DNA of 62,385 nt from Deltaproteobacteria bacterium (lineage in GTDB: Bacteria; Desulfobacterota; Binatia; UBA9968; JAJDTQ01), in assembly GCA_026712905.1 (NCBI GenBank), contig JAPOPM010000100.1, positions 1-62,385 of the forward strand. Reading direction: 5' to 3'. Numbering within the stretch: position 1 is the stretch's first letter; each line of letters begins with the position of its first letter. The translations under genes were made by a program, and so were the position numbers. Shown piece by piece: positions 59,989 to 62,385 of the stretch. The notes under the pieces were generated by a model. The model had not been told where the DNA came from and did no database searches. It saw only the letters and a list, made by a program, of their open reading frames with translations.

Positions 59989-61140
59989 TTACGCGTCGTC
60001 CCACATGTCGCTGGCGACTTCCACCATGCGCGCGAGCTTGGCTTCCTCGTCGGCTTCGGTGAGGGGGTTGCCCTTGACGGAACTGGCGAAGCCGCACTGG
60101 GGGGCGAGGGCAAGACGTTCGAGGGGGGCGTAGCGGGCGGCGTCGTCGATGCGGCGCTTGAGATGGTCGGCGGATTCAAGGGTGGGGCCCTTGGTGGAGA
60201 CGATGCCGAGGGCGACCACCTTGCCTTCGGGGAGGAAGCGCAGGGGCTCGAAGGTGCCGGCACGGGGGGTGTCGTATTCCAGGAAGTAACCCTGGACGTT
60301 GATCTCGTTGAACAGCACCTCGGCCACGGGGTCGTAGCCGCCGGCGGCGGCCCACAGTCCCTCGCGGTTGCCGCGGCACTGGTGCATGGTGACGGTGACG
60401 TCATCGGGCAGGCCTTCGAGGGCCTGGTTGATGCGGCGCGCGTACTCGGCCAGGACGGCCTGGGGGCCCGAGCCCCAGGAGCGGAACACGTCCTCGTAGG
60501 TAGGGTCGCACAGGAACGGGATGGCGACGTCGTCCAGTTGGATGTAGCGCGCGCCGGCACTTACCAGGGCGGCCAGCTCCTGGCGGTAGGCGGCCACCAA
60601 GTCCTCCCAGAACGCATCCACGTCGTCGTAGGCGAAGCCCAACACTCCAGGGTCGCCGCCGGCGAAGCAATACACCACCGGGGGCGCCGGGATGGTGACC
60701 TTGGGTTCGGCGTCGGTGTTGGCCTTCAGGAACTCGAAGGCGCGCACCACCGCGCTGGGGCGCCAGCGCACCTTGCCCTCCACCCACACGACGGTGAAGT
60801 CCTGCTGGCGGGCTTCCTCGTTGCGCCAACTGAACGGCGAGGCCGTTCCCTGGCGGGTGGCGGAGAACCCGTTCCAGGTCATCATCAGCTCGCTGAACCA
60901 GCTACGGCGGCGGAACTCCCCGTCGGTGGCGGAGCGCAGGCCCACGCGCTTCTGCAGCGCGATGACGTCCCGGACGAAACCGTCCTCGACCTTCGCCAGT
61001 TCCTCGTTGCCGTGGGGGCCGAGGTTGCTCTCGGCCGTGTCCTGGCCCAGGAGACGCACCCTGGCCTCCTTGAGCCCGGCGGGACGCAAGAGGCTGCCGA
61101 CGTGGTCGGCACGGAACGGCGGCGTGGTTCTTGGCGGCAT
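59989..61140 (-). CDS. MetE C-terminal-like zinc methyltransferase family protein
   Basis: 383 residues, only the C-terminal barrel of cobalamin-independent methionine synthase, as in archaeal MetE-like and epoxyalkane:CoM transferase proteins. 'FRADHVGSLLRP' opens the domain; 'YIQLDDVAIP' is the substrate-site strand; 'TMHQCRGN' gives the zinc His and Cys and 'LAPQCGFASS' the final zinc Cys. It transfers a methyl or alkyl group to or from a thiol at zinc. No N-terminal folate domain is present, so the methyl donor is uncertain. Downstream of the partial permease on the same strand. Confidence 0.85.
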   Translation of the reverse strand: MPPRTTPPFRADHVGSLLRPAGLKEARVRLLGQDTAESNLGPHGNEELAKVEDGFVRDVIALQKRVGLRSATDGEFRRRSWFSELMMTWNGFSATRQGTASPFSWRNEEARQQDFTVVWVEGKVRWRPSAVVRAFEFLKANTDAEPKVTIPAPPVVYCFAGGDPGVLGFAYDDVDAFWEDLVAAYRQELAALVSAGARYIQLDDVAIPFLCDPTYEDVFRSWGSGPQAVLAEYARRINQALEGLPDDVTVTMHQCRGNREGLWAAAGGYDPVAEVLFNEINVQGYFLEYDTPRAGTFEPLRFLPEGKVVALGIVSTKGPTLESADHLKRRIDDAARYAPLERLALAPQCGFASSVKGNPLTEADEEAKLARMVEVASDMWDDA

Positions 61141-61171
61141 GTCGGAGTCCTTGGTGGCTGCGAGCCGGAGA

Positions 61172-61195
61172 GGGCGACCGGCCGGTCGCCCCTAC
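61172..61195. repeat. GGGCGACC palindrome copy
   Basis: GGGCGACCG and its inverse CGGTCGCCC meet around a short centre, in the 116-base gap between the permease and MetE-like genes. Confidence 0.75.
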
Positions 61196-61256
61196 AAACC
61201 TCGTTCGGAGCGTTAGGACCGTTCGGTCTTTCCGCCCTCTTCTCGCTCTTCAGCTT

Positions 61257-62384
61257 CTAACGGACGTCCAGGCCGTGGCGGCGGCTCAACTTGTAGAACA
61301 GGGTGGCCAGAAGAACGGTACCGACACTGATGCCCAGGGCGAAGGCCGACAGGCTTCCCACGTGGCCGTTGTCCCAAAGCTCCCAAATGACCACGGAGAT
61401 CACCTCGGAACCGGGGCTGTAGAGCAACAGGGCGACGGACAGTTCCCGGATGGTGATCAGGAAGATGTAGATCCACCCGGCGAACAGCGCGGGCATCATC
61501 AGCGGAATCATGATCTTCCGGGCCACGTTGCCCCAGCTCGCGCCACTGGCGGTGGCGCTCTCCTCCAGCTCCTTGTGGATGCCGATGAGGCCGGCGTGGC
61601 TGAAGCGCATGGCGTATGGCAGATAGCGTGCCGAGAAGGCAATGACCAGGATCCAGATGGTGCCGTACACGGGAATCGGGACCGTGAGGTAGGTCTGCAG
61701 GACCGCTACGCCCATGACGATGCCCGGGAACACCAGCGGCACCATGGTCAAACGGTCCAGGTACCAGCGCAACTTGATGTTGGTGCGCGTCACCAGCCAG
61801 GCGGTGACGAATGCCACGCCCACGCAGGCGGTGGCGGACACCATGCTGATGGTGAGGTTGTTCGTGATCGAGCGCAGGATCTTGTCGTCGCTGAATGCCT
61901 CCACGTAGTTGTTGAGGGTAAACATCGACAGCGCCTCCCATGAGGGCACCACGAGGTAGGGCATGAAGCTCGACCAGATGAGCGCGGTGAGCGGCAGAAG
62001 CTGGAGCGCCGGCAGGCCCAGCAGCGCCAATCCGCCCAGCCAGCGCCACCGTCCCAGGTCCTTGCGCCGGGGCTGAAACCCCTTGCCGGTGATGGTGGTG
62101 AACCGGTGCGCGTTCTGGGTGACGCGATAGTAGGGAATCAGACACAACCCGACCAAAGCGATGAGAAGCACGGAGTAGGCGCTGGCGAAGCCGTACTCGG
62201 GCACGAACCCCTCGATCAACTGAAGGTAGATCTGGGTCGTCAGCACCTCGATGCCCGCGGGAAGACCCACCAGCGCGGGGATCTCGAAGGCCTCCATGCT
62301 GCGGATGAAGGTGAGGATCAGTACGGAGAGGAGGCTGGGCATGGCCATGGGCAGGGTCACCTTCCAGAACACCTGCCAGTCGTT
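61257..62384 (-). CDS. ABC transporter permease, iron-type, partial at right edge
   Basis: The frame is open to the right edge, so the N-terminal part is missing. The visible 376 residues begin inside the first ATPase-contact loop ('NDWQVFWKVTLPMAMP') and contain the second loop ('EESATASGASWGNVARK'), so this is another double-length FbpB-type permease, homologous to the one at 39615 ('HRFTTITGKGFQPR' matches 'HRYTVVTGKSYRPN'). About nine membrane helices are present. The rest of its transporter should lie outside the window. Confidence 0.9.
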   Translation of the reverse strand, partial: NDWQVFWKVTLPMAMPSLLSVLILTFIRSMEAFEIPALVGLPAGIEVLTTQIYLQLIEGFVPEYGFASAYSVLLIALVGLCLIPYYRVTQNAHRFTTITGKGFQPRRKDLGRWRWLGGLALLGLPALQLLPLTALIWSSFMPYLVVPSWEALSMFTLNNYVEAFSDDKILRSITNNLTISMVSATACVGVAFVTAWLVTRTNIKLRWYLDRLTMVPLVFPGIVMGVAVLQTYLTVPIPVYGTIWILVIAFSARYLPYAMRFSHAGLIGIHKELEESATASGASWGNVARKIMIPLMMPALFAGWIYIFLITIRELSVALLLYSPGSEVISVVIWELWDNGHVGSLSAFALGISVGTVLLATLFYKLSRRHGLDVR

Positions 62385-62385
62385 G

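Overview
This is a high-GC bacterial window of about 62 kb with short intergenic gaps and good Shine-Dalgarno sites. It carries about 52 protein genes and no rRNA, tRNA or CRISPR array that I could recognise. The content is typical of uncultivated, metabolically broad lineages such as Deltaproteobacteria/Desulfobacterota-like or Tectomicrobia/Entotheonella-like bacteria: many LLM-class flavin oxidoreductases, amidohydrolases, cupins, VOC proteins, creatinase-fold M24 proteins, signal-less periplasmic-binding-fold proteins, TRAP and iron-type ABC transporters, and hydantoinase A/B. That placement is inference from gene content only. Two lipoprotein signals, a murein transglycosylase and c-type cytochromes point to a diderm envelope.

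Layout. 1-12.2 kb: an Rpn-type nuclease, a VOC/amidohydrolase pair, a creatinase-fold gene, a BNR-repeat protein, two periplasmic-binding-fold proteins, an aldo/keto reductase, two LLM oxidoreductases (one frameshifted) and a fatty acid desaturase. 12.3-15.9 kb: a cupin-like gene and a complete TRAP transporter. 16-21.5 kb: a four-helix membrane protein, an LLM oxidoreductase, then a sulfur module (SoxY, SoxZ, dihaem cytochrome c, flavocytochrome c sulfide dehydrogenase flavoprotein) facing a YeeE/YedE sulfur transporter. 21.6-28.4 kb: a DUF6282-like hydrolase, then a compact MNIO (DUF692) cassette with an HvfC/BufC-like partner, a HlyB-like exporter without a peptidase domain, a 46-residue membrane peptide and a degenerate SDR, ending against a convergent deacetylase-fold gene. 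28.6-31.4 kb: a repeat-built coiled-coil membrane protein, an MltB-type transglycosylase and an alpha/beta hydrolase-fold protein. 31.4-41.4 kb: an iron-type ABC importer spread out as ATPase, binding protein and fused permease, with catabolic genes between them. 41.4-48.5 kb: two cupins facing a run of two SDRs, three VOC proteins and a NicX/M29-like protein, probably a catabolic operon for a ring-type or cyclic substrate. 48.5-62.4 kb: a metzincin lipoprotein, hydantoinase A and B, GAPDH, a 1464-residue triple-repeat metalloprotease-like lipoprotein, a MetE-like zinc methyltransferase and a partial ABC permease.

The strongest leads are: (1) the MNIO cassette, which looks like an unassigned peptide-modification and export locus; (2) two lipoproteins that join a metzincin-like domain to a C-terminal barrel resembling TbpB-type surface lipoproteins, one of them in triplicate with only the middle copy keeping the HE of the zinc site; (3) a tandem SDR pair in which the catalytic Tyr and Lys are both replaced by Trp and Arg; (4) a wider run of enzyme folds with substituted catalytic residues; and (5) several nested palindromic mobile-like repeats, together with hairpins placed exactly between binding-protein and permease genes.
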